Shown: in pieces, positions 53,024 to 62,537 of the stretch
Layout: each line of letters begins with the position of its first letter
Numbering within the stretch: the stretch's first letter is position 1
Assembly: GCF_001457815.1 (NCBI RefSeq)
Contig: NZ_LN898221.1
Location: forward strand, 1,073,053 to 1,137,052
From: Vitreoscilla massiliensis
Lineage (GTDB): Bacteria > Pseudomonadota > Gammaproteobacteria > Burkholderiales > Neisseriaceae
DNA length: 64,000 nt
Reading direction: 5' to 3'
Notes under the pieces: model-generated
What the model was told of the DNA's origin: nothing
What the model saw: the letters and a program-made list of their open reading frames with translations, nothing else
The model's database searches: none
Made by a program: the position numbers and the translations under genes

Positions 53024-54214
53024 TCAACTGCCTTTTTTGATGTCTTGCCACAAGCGCGTGCTCAGCTTCATCGCGTCAGGCTTGATTTCGTTCATCATAA
53101 AGCCATTTTTCAATTGCTCAGCACTAGGAAAGATAGACGCATTGTCGGCATAGTCTTTTTCCATCAACTCTTTGGCGCCTTTGCTCGCGGGCGCATAGGT
53201 GACAAAATTGCCATTTTTGGCCGCCACTTTCGCATCCAAGGTATCGTTAATGTATTTATAAGCATTGGCTAAATTGCCAGCGTCTTTCGGTATCATAAAA
53301 GAGTCTACCCACACACCAAAACCCTCTTTCGGTACCAAAATTTCAATATTGACCTTGGTGCCGGCTTCTTTGGCACGGCGCGAGGCAATGTTCAAATCAC
53401 CACCATAACCCAAAACCACGCACACATCACCGCGCGCCAAATCGTCGATATAACCCGATGAACTGAAGCGGCGAATATCAGGACGCACCTTCATGATGAC
53501 GTCTTTGGCCGCCTTCATGTCCTCTGGTTCTGAACTGTTCGGATTCTTGCCGATGTAATTGAGCACCATCGGAAACACTTCAGTCGCGCTGTCTAAAATG
53601 CTGATGCCGCAGGATTTGAGCTTGTTGGTGTATTGCGGATTGAAGAGCAAATCCCATTTATTGTCTGGCAATTGCCCGCCCAAGGCTTTTTCCACTTTGT
53701 CTTTGTTAATCGCCATGGTATTGATGCCCCAGAAATACGGCACCGCGTATTTGTTACCTGGGTCTACGCCTTCGAGCATTTTCAATAAGGTCGGCTCGAT
53801 GTTGGCGTAATTCGGTATCAGGCTTTTGTCGATTTCCTGATAAGCACCTGCTTTGATTTGACGGCCGACATGGGAATTGCTTGGCACCACCAAATCATAG
53901 CCAGACTTACCGGTTAACACTTTGGCCTCTAAAGATTCATTGCTGTCGTACACATCGTACGTCACCTTGATTTGATTGGCGGCTTCAAAATCCTTGACGG
54001 TTTGTGGGTCGACATAATCAGACCAATTGTAGATTTTCAATTCTTTGGTGGCCTCTAAAGCCACCTTGGGTGCGGTACTTTCACTGGCCTTGGCTGGCGT
54101 ATTAGCGCTGCCAGACGCATCGGCGGTTTTCGGAGTAGCCGCTTCTTTGCTGCCACCTCCACATGCTGCTAACAAAATCAAACTCACTGCTGAAGCAATA
54201 AACGTGTTTCTCAT
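53024..54214 (-). CDS. Polyamine-binding lipoprotein, PotF/PotD type (copy 2)
   Basis: The tandem paralogue of 51539-52720, sharing most of the sequence (LKIYNWSDYVDPQTVKDFEAA, YDLVVPSNSHVGRQIKAGAY, SSSGYIDDLARGDVCVVLGY). The signal MRNTFIASAVSLILLAACGG has the lipobox LAAC. Two adjacent ATG codons exist; the second (54214) is better spaced from AAGGA. The product has 396 residues. Differences in the ligand-pocket region between the copies (for example TFVG versus SHVG) may mean different polyamine preference. Confidence 0.92.
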   Translation of the reverse strand: MRNTFIASAVSLILLAACGGGSKEAATPKTADASGSANTPAKASESTAPKVALEATKELKIYNWSDYVDPQTVKDFEAANQIKVTYDVYDSNESLEAKVLTGKSGYDLVVPSNSHVGRQIKAGAYQEIDKSLIPNYANIEPTLLKMLEGVDPGNKYAVPYFWGINTMAINKDKVEKALGGQLPDNKWDLLFNPQYTNKLKSCGISILDSATEVFPMVLNYIGKNPNSSEPEDMKAAKDVIMKVRPDIRRFSSSGYIDDLARGDVCVVLGYGGDLNIASRRAKEAGTKVNIEILVPKEGFGVWVDSFMIPKDAGNLANAYKYINDTLDAKVAAKNGNFVTYAPASKGAKELMEKDYADNASIFPSAEQLKNGFMMNEIKPDAMKLSTRLWQDIKKGS

Positions 54215-54501
54215 CATGTCATCCTTTGATTTCTGCTCAAACCTTGCCAGATGTTGTTTTGAGTATGGGCAAGAACCTGTTACGCGCTGTCACACAACCT
54301 CTCTTACGCTTGCATTAAACCTGCTATTTTTACTTATGACAATAGTCTTAACGCATTTTCTATCCCGTTAAAATGTAAAGGAAATCTGCAGAAGTTCACA
54401 CTCTAAATCACCCTCATAGCCTATGTTGCAACTGCACATTAATCAGGGCAAAGTGGCGCAAATTGAGCTACAATAAGGGTCTGTGATATGAGGAATTGAA
54501 A

Positions 54502-55509
54502 ATGTTGGTCTTGGGTATAGAGTCTTCTTGTGATGAAACCGGTGTCGCCATTTACGACACCGAGCGCGGTTTAATCGGCAACCAATTGCACACGCAAATT
54601 GCCATGCACGCGCAATACGGTGGCGTGGTACCAGAATTGGCCAGCCGCGACCACATCCACAGACTCGTGCCTTTAACCCGCGCTTGTTTGGATGAAGCCC
54701 ATGTGGACTTGCAAGACCTAGACGCCATCGCCTACACCCAAGGCCCCGGTCTCGGCGGCGCCTTGCTCACCGGTACCAGTTTTGCCAATGCCTTGGCCTT
54801 TGCCAATGACAAACCCGTTATTCCGGTGCACCATTTGGAAGGCCATTTGCTCTCACCGATGTTGGCAGAAGACAAACCCGAATTCCCTTTCGTGGCCTTA
54901 TTGGTATCGGGCGGTCATACCCAAATCATGGCCGTTACCGGCGTGGGAAAATACGAATTATTGGGTGAGAGCATAGACGATGCCGCCGGCGAAGCCTTCG
55001 ACAAAACCGGTAAATTATTGGGCTTGCCCTATCCTGGCGGTGCCAAATTGTCACAATTGGCCAAACTCGGCGTGGCTGGCCGCTTTGAGTTCCCACGCCC
55101 CATGCTGCACTCGCATGATTTGAACATGAGCTTCTCCGGCCTCAAAACCGCGGTATTAACCGCCGTCAACAAAGTGAAAGAAGCGCATGGTACCGTGGAT
55201 GAACAAACCCGCAACGACATATGCTTGGGCTTTCAAGACGCGGTGGTCGATGTGCTCAGTCGCAAAGTACAAGACGCATTGAAACAAACTGGCTTTAACT
55301 CGTTGGTGGTCGCCGGCGGCGTCGGCGCCAACTGGAAATTACGCGAACGCTTAAACCAGCTCAAAGTACGGGTGTTCTTCCCTCCCTTGTCTTTGTGCAC
55401 CGACAATGGCGCCATGATTGCCTTCGCCGGCGCCATGCACTTGCAAGACGCCCGCGCCGTTGGCGCCTTCGATGTCAAACCGCGTTGGCCATTGATTGCC
55501 ACACGTTAA
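54502..55509 (+). CDS. tsaD: tRNA N6-adenosine threonylcarbamoyltransferase
   Basis: TsaD with TsaB and TsaE places the threonylcarbamoyl group on A37 of ANN-decoding tRNAs. The 335-residue ASKHA-fold protein has GIESSCDETGVAIYD, the metal histidines in HLEGHLLSP, SGGHTQIM and the late motif NDICLGFQDAVVDVL with DNGAMIAFAG. The ATG at 54502 has GAGGAAT six bases upstream. It is followed by a strong inverted uptake-like terminator. Confidence 0.97.
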   Translation: MLVLGIESSCDETGVAIYDTERGLIGNQLHTQIAMHAQYGGVVPELASRDHIHRLVPLTRACLDEAHVDLQDLDAIAYTQGPGLGGALLTGTSFANALAFANDKPVIPVHHLEGHLLSPMLAEDKPEFPFVALLVSGGHTQIMAVTGVGKYELLGESIDDAAGEAFDKTGKLLGLPYPGGAKLSQLAKLGVAGRFEFPRPMLHSHDLNMSFSGLKTAVLTAVNKVKEAHGTVDEQTRNDICLGFQDAVVDVLSRKVQDALKQTGFNSLVVAGGVGANWKLRERLNQLKVRVFFPPLSLCTDNGAMIAFAGAMHLQDARAVGAFDVKPRWPLIATR

Positions 55510-55523
55510 GCCTTCTACCCATA

Positions 55524-55559
55524 AAAAAGCGGCCTGTAAACTTTACAGGCCGCTTTTAT
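55524..55559. terminator. Bidirectional terminator made of an inverted uptake-like pair
   Basis: AAAAGCGGCCTGTAAA and TTACAGGCCGCTTTT flank two or three loop bases, with A residues to the left and T residues to the right. It lies between the convergent tsaD and tpx. Confidence 0.9.
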
Positions 55560-55575
55560 CTTAATCGCTAATGCC

Positions 55576-56076
55576 TTATTTCAATGCCGCCAAGGCTGCT
55601 GCATAATCTGGTTCTTCGGTGATTTCAGGCACCAATTGTGAGTAGATGACTTGGTTGTTCGCGTCCAAAACCACTACCGCGCGGGCGCACAAGCCTTGTA
55701 AGGGGCCAGACACCATGTCCACGCCATACGCTTGTTTGAATGCTGGGCTGCGGAAGGCCGACAACATCACCACGTTTTCTATGCCTTCGGCACCACAAAA
55801 ACGCGCTTGCGCAAACGGCAAATCGGCAGAAACACACAACACCACCGCATTGTCCAAGCCCGCTGCATCTTGGTTAAAATGGCGCACCGATTGGGCGCAC
55901 ACGCCAGTGTCCACGCTAGGGAAAATATTCAAGATTTTGCGTTTGCCCGCAAAATCGGCCAAGCTTTGCTCTTGCAAGCTGCCATTGACCAATTGAAAAT
56001 CGGCTGCGGCGGCGCCCGCTTGAGGGAAGCTGCCTACTACTTCAACTGCATTGCCTTTTAAAGTCACTTGTGCCAT
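55576..56076 (-). CDS. tpx: Thiol peroxidase
   Basis: An atypical two-cysteine peroxiredoxin that reduces peroxides with thioredoxin. The 166-residue length is standard; the peroxidatic Cys60 lies in PSVDTGVCAQSVR and the resolving Cys94 in RFCGAEGIENV, matching the E. coli numbering closely. It stands alone. Confidence 0.97.
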   Translation of the reverse strand: MAQVTLKGNAVEVVGSFPQAGAAAADFQLVNGSLQEQSLADFAGKRKILNIFPSVDTGVCAQSVRHFNQDAAGLDNAVVLCVSADLPFAQARFCGAEGIENVVMLSAFRSPAFKQAYGVDMVSGPLQGLCARAVVVLDANNQVIYSQLVPEITEEPDYAAALAALK

Positions 56077-56474
56077 GTGTTACTCCATGTGGGTGGGGAA
56101 ATATTCTTATGTGTCAGCGCAGGCGATGAACCAACCATGCCACCCGCGCTTCCGTGCCATTATAGCCTGAGCATGCGCGCGTGACTGCGACTATTTCACC
56201 TGCCTGAAGTTCATCTTCAATCAGTAGTTTGTTAACAGTAAGCTGCCAAACACGCATGCATCAGCCTGCATTTAACGCCCGCGGCACCAACACTGCTTAA
56301 AACTCGGTAAGACAAAGCAATGCTCATCAAATCAGTACTAGCGTGCTGAATAACACCACAAAATGCCCTAAATTCAGCCCATACACACAGCAAATCTGAC
56401 AGCGGCCAGTAAAGCGCTGCTGCAAGCTTTGCAGATGGTGTTAAAATGGCGGCTCGATTTATGTGTGTGACATC
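56077..56474. other. Gene-free region between tpx and the ABC-F gene
   Basis: About 400 bp without a credible gene, uptake-like element or clear terminator. TTAAAAT at 56441-56447 may be a -10 region for the ABC-F gene, without a good -35 box. I see nothing else in it. Confidence 0.4.
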
Positions 56475-58403
56475 ATGATTTACATTCAAAACCTGACACT
56501 ACAACGCGGCACCAAAGTCTTATTCGAGCTAGCGAACCTCACCATCAACCCCAACCAACGTGTGGGTTTAATCGGTAAAAACGGTACCGGCAAATCCTCG
56601 TTGTTTGCCTTGCTCAAAGGCGAATTGCACAGCGATGGCGGCGATGCCTCGGTGCCGGCACATTGGCTGATTGCCTCGGTGGCCCAAAATACGCCAGCCT
56701 TGGAGTGCTCGGCTTTGGATTATGTGTTGCAAGGCGATGCGCAATTGCAAAACTTACAGGCCGCTTTAAAACAGGCCGAAGCCAACAACAATGGCGAAGA
56801 AATGGCGCATATCTTGGCGCAATTGGATGAAATCGATGCCTACAGCGCCCCTGCGCGCGCCGGCAAACTGCTCAATGGCTTGGGCTTCTCTACCGAAGAA
56901 CAACAGCGGCCGGTAAAAACCTTTTCCGGCGGTTGGCGCATGCGTTTGAACTTGGCGCAAGCCTTGATGTGCCGCGCCGATTTATTGTTATTGGACGAAC
57001 CGACCAACCACTTGGACTTGGAAACGGTGTTGTGGCTGGAGCAGCATTTGGCCGGTTTGAATTGCACCCAATTGATTATTTCGCACGACCGCGATTTCCT
57101 CAATGCCGTCACCAATACTACGGTGGAATTGTCACAGCAAAAACTCACCGTCTACGGTGGCAATTACGATTTCTACGAACAAGAGCGCGCACAGCGTTTG
57201 GCGCAACAACAATCGGCGTATGTGAAGCAACAAGCGCACATCGCCCATTTGCAATCCTTTATCGACCGTTTTAAGGCCAAGGCCACCAAAGCGGTGCAAG
57301 CACAGAGTCGCATCAAGGCTTTGGCACGCTTGGAATTGATTGCGCCGGCGCATTTGGACAGCGAGTTCGCGTTTGAATTCATCGAACCGGCACACCTGCC
57401 CAATCCCTTGTTGAAACTGGATGAAGTCGATTTGGGCTATAGCGATACCGCAATCGTGAAAAAAGTCAGCCTGTCGATAGAAAGCGGCGCCCGCATCGGT
57501 TTGCTCGGCGTCAACGGCAGTGGTAAATCCACGTTGATTAAAACCATCGCCGGTGAATTAACGCCGCTGGCAGGTCAAATCATCCGTGCCGAAAAACTCA
57601 ATGTCGGCTATTTCGCCCAACACCAATTGGAAACACTGCGCTCCGACCAATCGCCAATTTGGCACATCCAGCAATTGAGCCCACAAGTGCGTGAGCAGGA
57701 AATCCGCAATTTTCTAGGCGGCTTCCAATTCCAAGGTGACATGGCGATGCAAGCCATCGCGCCGTTTTCAGGCGGCGAAAAAGCGCGTTTGGCCTTGGCG
57801 ATGATCGTATGGCAACAGCCGAATTTATTGCTGCTGGACGAGCCGACCAACCATTTGGATTTGGACATGCGTCATGCTTTGACCGTGGCCTTGCAAAGCT
57901 TTCAGGGCGCATTGATTGTGGTGTCGCACGACCGCAGCTTGCTTGAAGCCACCACCGATGGCTTTGTGTTCATGCACGAACAGCGTTTGCACCATTTTGA
58001 TGGCGATTTGAACGATTACCGCCAGTGGCGTTTGCAACAAGACCAATTGGCACACCAATCCAGCCAAGGCAACGCCCCATCTAGCAGCCAAAACCGCAAA
58101 GATGTGAAACGCCAACAAGCACAGCTGCGACAGCAATTGTCACAACAATCCAAGCCCTTACAGAAAAAAATTGCCAATGCCGAAGCGACAATGGCAAAAT
58201 TGGGCACAGAACAACAAGCGCTCGAAACATTCTTGGCGACAGAAGACGCGTATTTGGCCGACAACAAAGCCCAAATGCAGCAAAGTGTCACCCGTTTGGG
58301 CGAAATCAAAACACAACTCGCCACTTTGGAAGAAGATTGGTTGTTGTGGCAAGACGAATTGGAACAATTGTCTGCCAGCATCCAAGCCGAATTTGGCGAA
58401 TAA
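56475..58403 (+). CDS. ABC-F family ATPase, YheS type
   Basis: ABC-F proteins bind the ribosomal E site and ease stalled translation; they have two ATPase domains and no membrane part. The 642-residue protein has Walker A GKNGTGKSS and GVNGSGKST, signature motifs FSGGWRMRLNLAQAL and FSGGEKARLALAMI, and Walker B LLLLDEPTNHLDL twice. An interdomain linker lies at about 240-300, and a charged C-terminal coiled-coil extension covers about 535-640. The order and C-terminal extension fit YheS rather than EttA. The ATG at 56475 has no good ribosome site; a GTG four codons upstream is possible. Confidence 0.93.
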   Translation: MIYIQNLTLQRGTKVLFELANLTINPNQRVGLIGKNGTGKSSLFALLKGELHSDGGDASVPAHWLIASVAQNTPALECSALDYVLQGDAQLQNLQAALKQAEANNNGEEMAHILAQLDEIDAYSAPARAGKLLNGLGFSTEEQQRPVKTFSGGWRMRLNLAQALMCRADLLLLDEPTNHLDLETVLWLEQHLAGLNCTQLIISHDRDFLNAVTNTTVELSQQKLTVYGGNYDFYEQERAQRLAQQQSAYVKQQAHIAHLQSFIDRFKAKATKAVQAQSRIKALARLELIAPAHLDSEFAFEFIEPAHLPNPLLKLDEVDLGYSDTAIVKKVSLSIESGARIGLLGVNGSGKSTLIKTIAGELTPLAGQIIRAEKLNVGYFAQHQLETLRSDQSPIWHIQQLSPQVREQEIRNFLGGFQFQGDMAMQAIAPFSGGEKARLALAMIVWQQPNLLLLDEPTNHLDLDMRHALTVALQSFQGALIVVSHDRSLLEATTDGFVFMHEQRLHHFDGDLNDYRQWRLQQDQLAHQSSQGNAPSSSQNRKDVKRQQAQLRQQLSQQSKPLQKKIANAEATMAKLGTEQQALETFLATEDAYLADNKAQMQQSVTRLGEIKTQLATLEEDWLLWQDELEQLSASIQAEFGE

Positions 58404-58413
58404 GGGAAAAATC

Positions 58414-59010
58414 ATGAAACGCATCTTCCTTCTGGGCTGTTTGAGCGCAGTGCTGGTGCCGGTGGCACAAGCGAATGTGTACAGCTGCGTGGTCAATGGC
58501 GAAAAAATCTACACCAATAAAAAAGTGGGCAATTGCCATTCTGAAAAATTGGACAAAATCGGTTCTTATACCAGCGACCGCAGCATCATTGAGCGCCAAA
58601 ACCGCTTGAGCAATGAAAAAATCGCAGCGCAACGCGGTGGCAACCAAGACAGCAATAACAATACACCGGCGGTACAACAAGCGGCCGCACCAGCTGTACG
58701 CAGCCGTCCTGTCGTGGCCTCGGCACCGCCAGCCAGCCGCCCAGTCAGCACCGCACCTGTCGTCGCCAACAACACCCCTAGCACGCCCGCACAATCTCAC
58801 CGCGACCAAGGTCGCCGTGAGATTTTAATGTCGGAATTGACCAATGAGAAAAAAGCCTTGGCGCAAGCGCGTTTGGCTTTGACCAATGGCAAACTCATTC
58901 GCAACCAAGCCGACGCACGCAAACAGCAATCAATGAGCAGTTTGCAACGTGCGGTAGACGACCGTCAGCAAAACATCCAAGCTTTGCAAAACGAATTGGC
59001 GCGCATGTAG
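58414..59010 (+). CDS. DUF4124-type secreted protein with C-terminal coiled coil
   Basis: The 198-residue exported protein has a signal peptide (MKRIFLLGCLSAVLVPVAQA) followed by VYSCVVNGEKIYTNKKVGNC, which fits the DUF4124 pattern with its two cysteines. A Pro/Ala-rich linker (about 85-130) and an Arg/Gln/Glu-rich helix likely to form a coiled coil (about 130-198) follow. It starts ten bases after the ABC-F gene with AAGGG upstream, so co-transcription is likely. The function is unknown; the layout suggests an envelope protein. Confidence 0.85.
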   Translation: MKRIFLLGCLSAVLVPVAQANVYSCVVNGEKIYTNKKVGNCHSEKLDKIGSYTSDRSIIERQNRLSNEKIAAQRGGNQDSNNNTPAVQQAAAPAVRSRPVVASAPPASRPVSTAPVVANNTPSTPAQSHRDQGRREILMSELTNEKKALAQARLALTNGKLIRNQADARKQQSMSSLQRAVDDRQQNIQALQNELARM

Positions 59011-59022
59011 GATGAATGCTGC

Positions 59023-59514
59023 ATGAGTTTGCCCACCGTCTTACGCCCTGCCAAAGCCAGCGATTGCGATGATATCTACCAAGCGCACCTGTATGCGGTG
59101 CGCTATACCTGTTCCAGCACTTATAACGAAACCATCTTAACCGCGTGGTCGGCTTTGTTGTCGCCTGAGAGTTATTTGGAAACCATGGCCTTGCCCAATA
59201 AGGCCTTGTGGGTTATCGAGTACAAAGGCCATGTACAAGGCTTTTTCCAACTCGATACCGCCGAAGCGCAGCTCGATGCCTTGTATGTGCACCCGTTCGT
59301 GTTCAAGCAAGGCTTGGGCACGGCTTTGTTGCAACGCGCCGAAAAAATCGCGTTTGAAGCTGGCTTAAGTTTTGTGAAATTGTATGCCTCGCTCAATTCG
59401 GTGCCGTTTTACGAACTCAATGACTATTCCACCTTGGGCGATGCTGCGCTGCATTTGAATCCCGAGGTCACCGTTGCCTGCCAATTGATGCGCAAGTATT
59501 TACAGGCCGATTGA
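59023..59514 (+). CDS. GNAT-family N-acetyltransferase
   Basis: The 163-residue protein has a GNAT fold: LRPAKASDCDDIYQAH at the start, beta-4 region QLDALYVHPFVFKQGLG and the acetyl-CoA loop QGLGTALLQRAEKIAFE, then FVKLYASLNSVPFYELNDYS. The acceptor is unknown. It follows the DUF4124 gene by 12 bases and ends with an in-frame uptake-like element read as YLQAD. Confidence 0.88.
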   Translation: MSLPTVLRPAKASDCDDIYQAHLYAVRYTCSSTYNETILTAWSALLSPESYLETMALPNKALWVIEYKGHVQGFFQLDTAEAQLDALYVHPFVFKQGLGTALLQRAEKIAFEAGLSFVKLYASLNSVPFYELNDYSTLGDAALHLNPEVTVACQLMRKYLQAD

Positions 59515-59520
59515 GTGTGT

Positions 59521-59564
59521 GTTGCGGCCTGTAAACGGCAATAGATATGTTTACAGGCCGCATG
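59521..59564. repeat. Inverted uptake-like pair after the GNAT gene
   Basis: GTTGCGGCCTGTAAAC (59521-59536) faces GTTTACAGGCCGCAT (59549-59563) with a 12-base loop. A further hairpin with CAAGGCCATGA / TCATGGCCTTG follows at 59602-59629, directly before the convergent asparaginase gene, and is the more likely terminator. Confidence 0.7.
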
Positions 59565-59663
59565 AATGCATTTTCACACTGCTTGGTTTAAAGCCAATAC
59601 AACAAGGCCATGACTTATATCATGGCCTTGAGTGTTCACGTTCACGCGCTTAAATCTGCTAAC

Positions 59664-60674
59664 TCACTCCCATTCACCAAGCACGTTTTGCTGCAAATAC
59701 GTGCTCAAGTCTGCACCGCGCAGTCCTGCGCTCAAGCCGACCAAGGCTTTGGCATACGCCGTTTCCACCGTCCAACTGCCTGCCATCAATACGCCAGCGT
59801 CGCGCAAGGCCTTGGAGGCTTCGTAGGCCGCAGCGACATGGCCATCGGCCACTTGCGACACATTGATGATGACGCCGCCCGTGGCTTGGAATGCTTGCAT
59901 GGCGGCGATGTCGGCGGCGCTGAACAAACCATTGCCATGCCCGAAACTTTGCACTATCACCACATCGGCTAAGCCTGATTGCAACAACAAACGCAGCGCC
60001 CATTGTTCACTCACTGGCACACAGTAATGGCTGGCAATGCGGGCATCTGTTTGCAAGGGCACACGCGTTGAGGGAGTTGCACTGGCCAATGTCGCAGCAG
60101 CGGCCTGTACACACCACTTACCTTGCTGCCACAGCGCCAACGGCGCATGGTTTTTATTGGCAAAGCCGTGCGCACTGCGGGTGCTGATTTTGCGGCTGCC
60201 AACGGCGGCGATGATTTCTCCAGCAAACACCATGCTCACGGCCTTGGGAGCCGCGTGTTGCAACAAGGCTTGTACCGCTGTATCCAGATTGAATTCTGCA
60301 TCGCCGGCCGGTGTGCCCAATGGGTGTTGCGCGCCGGTAATGACCACTGGTGTGTCCAATTCGCCCAAGGCAAACGCCAACACCTGCGCGCTGTAAGCCA
60401 TGGTATCGGTGCCGTGCAAAATCAACATGCCATCACATGCTTGCGCCCACACCCATTGCTGCCATGTTTGCCAATGCTCAGGCTTAACCTGCGAAGAATC
60501 AATCAAAGGCTCGCACACTTGCACATGCCAATCGATGTCGTTTTGATAGCGTGCTAAGGCTTCCAAAACCGTATCACTGCTGGGTTTCAAACCATTGTCA
60601 CCGGCTTGCATGCCTATGGTGCCGCCGGTGTACAACACGGCGATTTTGCGACGTGGTGGTGTTTGCTCTGTCAT
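59664..60674 (-). CDS. Type I (cytoplasmic) L-asparaginase
   Basis: It hydrolyses asparagine to aspartate and ammonia. The 336-residue protein has both catalytic threonine motifs, YTGGTIGM at residues 15-22 and HGTDTMAYS near residue 90, and no signal peptide, which fits the low-affinity cytoplasmic AnsA type. AAAGGA lies six bases before the ATG. A perfect uptake-like palindrome lies 20 bases upstream of its start. Confidence 0.92.
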   Translation of the reverse strand: MTEQTPPRRKIAVLYTGGTIGMQAGDNGLKPSSDTVLEALARYQNDIDWHVQVCEPLIDSSQVKPEHWQTWQQWVWAQACDGMLILHGTDTMAYSAQVLAFALGELDTPVVITGAQHPLGTPAGDAEFNLDTAVQALLQHAAPKAVSMVFAGEIIAAVGSRKISTRSAHGFANKNHAPLALWQQGKWCVQAAAATLASATPSTRVPLQTDARIASHYCVPVSEQWALRLLLQSGLADVVIVQSFGHGNGLFSAADIAAMQAFQATGGVIINVSQVADGHVAAAYEASKALRDAGVLMAGSWTVETAYAKALVGLSAGLRGADLSTYLQQNVLGEWE

Positions 60675-60693
60675 GGGTTTCCTTTAGTTACCA

Positions 60694-60723
60694 ATGCGGC
60701 CTGTAAACGTTTACAGGCCGCAT
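60694..60723. repeat. Perfect 30-bp uptake-like palindrome
   Basis: ATGCGGCCTGTAAAC is joined with no spacer to its exact reverse complement. It lies between the start of the asparaginase gene and the end of the MFS gene, both on the minus strand, and likely ends the latter. Confidence 0.9.
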
Positions 60724-60739
60724 CCACATTCCATACAGC

Positions 60740-61978
60740 TTAATGTGAACGGATCGGCTTGTGCTTAAACGCATTGCGCGATAACAGCGAAATCACCGCA
60801 ATCGCACCCAGCGTCGAGGCACACATCATCAACGGCATCACAATCATCTTGCCCCCTGTTTCGGCGTGCAAGTCGGTGGTGAGCCAACCGATGCCAAAGG
60901 CAATCAACTGCATGCCCGAGCCCAGCAAGGCATTGGCACTGCCCGCTTCGCGGCTGAAGTAAGACATGTAAATGGCTTGGTTAGACGGCACAATCAAGCC
61001 TTGCGCGCCTATGGTCAACATCACCAACAATACCAACACCGGAAACGGTGGCAAAGCAATGAGGCTCCACACCACCATAATCAAACCGGTACAGATTTGC
61101 ACCGCCAAGCCGCTGAGCAAGATTTTATGCGGCTGCGCACCATTTTTCAAACGAAACGCAGTCAAGCGGTTAAAACAGGCCATGGCGACAATATTCAGCA
61201 TAAACGCCCATGCATATTCTTTATTGCTCAAGCCATAATAATGTTTGTACACCCAAGACGATTCGGTCAAAAACACAAACATGCAGCTAAAGCAAAAGCC
61301 TTGTAACAGTAAAAAGCCCATCGCTTCGCGCGTTTTCAACACCGCGCGGTAACGGCTAAACACCCCGCTCCAAAATGCCTCACCCGCAGCGCGCTGCGGT
61401 TTGTTCATCGGCAAAAATCGCCCCATGCTGCACAACAAAGCCACGCCATAAAGCAGCAAGAAACCAAAAATGGCTTGCCAACCAAACCAATCGTGGATGA
61501 TGGCGCCAAACATCGGTGCAATCGACGGCGCTATCATGATGATGATGCCGATGGTGGCAAACATTTGTGCGGCCTGTACGCCGGTATAGCGATCGCGCAC
61601 CATCGCCGGCACGATGACGGTGGCCATGCCCGCACCCAAGCCTTGCACCATGCGCATGCCTATGAGCCATTCCACTTGGGTGACTTGGGTAATGATGGCG
61701 GTGGCGACGATGAAGATGCACAGCCCAATCAAACAAATCGGTTTGCGCCCTTTCAAATCCGACAAAGAGCCGCCGATGAGCTGACCCAAAGCCGCACCCA
61801 ATAAATAAGTGCTGAGGCTTTTTTCCACCAAATGCACACTGCTGCCCAAAGAGGTAGCAACATCGGTCATGGCCGGCAAATAGGTGTCTATCGAAAACGG
61901 CATGATGGCCACCAACATGGCCAATAGAAACGACAATTGCTTGTCGCTTAATTGAGGTGAGGTTTTATTCTGATTCAT
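60740..61978 (-). CDS. Bcr/CflA-type MFS multidrug exporter
   Basis: A 412-residue inner-membrane transporter with 12 predicted helices of the DHA1 Bcr/CflA class. The conserved FSIDTYLPAMTDVATSL in helix 1, GGSLSDLKGRKP (MFS motif A) and RMVQGLGAGMATVIVPAMVRD (motif C region) are visible. The start at 61978 is preferred over a frame 25 codons longer, whose extra part has no family match; the ribosome site is weak. The substrate is unknown. Confidence 0.9.
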   Translation of the reverse strand: MNQNKTSPQLSDKQLSFLLAMLVAIMPFSIDTYLPAMTDVATSLGSSVHLVEKSLSTYLLGAALGQLIGGSLSDLKGRKPICLIGLCIFIVATAIITQVTQVEWLIGMRMVQGLGAGMATVIVPAMVRDRYTGVQAAQMFATIGIIIMIAPSIAPMFGAIIHDWFGWQAIFGFLLLYGVALLCSMGRFLPMNKPQRAAGEAFWSGVFSRYRAVLKTREAMGFLLLQGFCFSCMFVFLTESSWVYKHYYGLSNKEYAWAFMLNIVAMACFNRLTAFRLKNGAQPHKILLSGLAVQICTGLIMVVWSLIALPPFPVLVLLVMLTIGAQGLIVPSNQAIYMSYFSREAGSANALLGSGMQLIAFGIGWLTTDLHAETGGKMIVMPLMMCASTLGAIAVISLLSRNAFKHKPIRSH

Positions 61979-62057
61979 GGCTGCTACACAAAGAATGAAA
62001 GCCCTAAAAAAGGGCAAACTTGCTATGGTACGTGAATCATTCAGCATTGCCAAATGG

Positions 62058-62339
62058 CTAAGTCACCAGCAATGAGTTTTTGAAACTGAAGACCACGTAA
62101 GTCAAAATCATGCACAGCCACAAAGTGGCCGACACATACGAGGCATACACACACACCACTGCCGCTTGGCGACCGTAAAACAGCTCCGGCTGCTGGTCGA
62201 TTTCACGCATGGCGGTGCGCCCACTGAGTATGCCGGCCAAAGAGGCAATCATGGGCAAAAAACTGAACGACAATAAGGTAAACAACACACAGAAATACAC
62301 ATGGCTGTTCAAGCGACGGGATACGGCAGACACCTTCAT
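62058..62339 (-). CDS. Small membrane protein, unknown function
   Basis: A 93-residue protein with two hydrophobic segments (about 13-37 and 60-88) and a short polar link containing REIDQQPELFYGRQ. I do not recognise it. The gene lies about 80 bases upstream of the MFS exporter on the same strand and could share its transcript. The ribosome site is weak. Confidence 0.6.
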   Translation of the reverse strand: MKVSAVSRRLNSHVYFCVLFTLLSFSFLPMIASLAGILSGRTAMREIDQQPELFYGRQAAVVCVYASYVSATLWLCMILTYVVFSFKNSLLVT

Positions 62340-62404
62340 TTACAACTTTTTTACATTAATTAACGACATAATACACTAAAACCGCAGATTCATCGAATCC
62401 ATTC

Positions 62405-62438
62405 TGAAAAAAACCATGCTCACTTTTCAACATGGTTT
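62405..62438 (-). terminator. Terminator of the lipoprotein gene
   Basis: AAACCATG / CATGGTTT stem with a twelve-base loop, followed on the minus strand by TTTTCAG. A larger hairpin, GCCCAGTC / GACTGGGC (62474-62481 and 62502-62509), lies between it and the gene. Confidence 0.75.
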
Positions 62439-62537
62439 GCTAGCAGCGGTTTTAACACCTTGAATACACTACAGCCCAGTCAAACCTAACATGGTACTGA
62501 CGACTGGGCCGCGCACCCCTCAATGGCAGCAGGGCAG

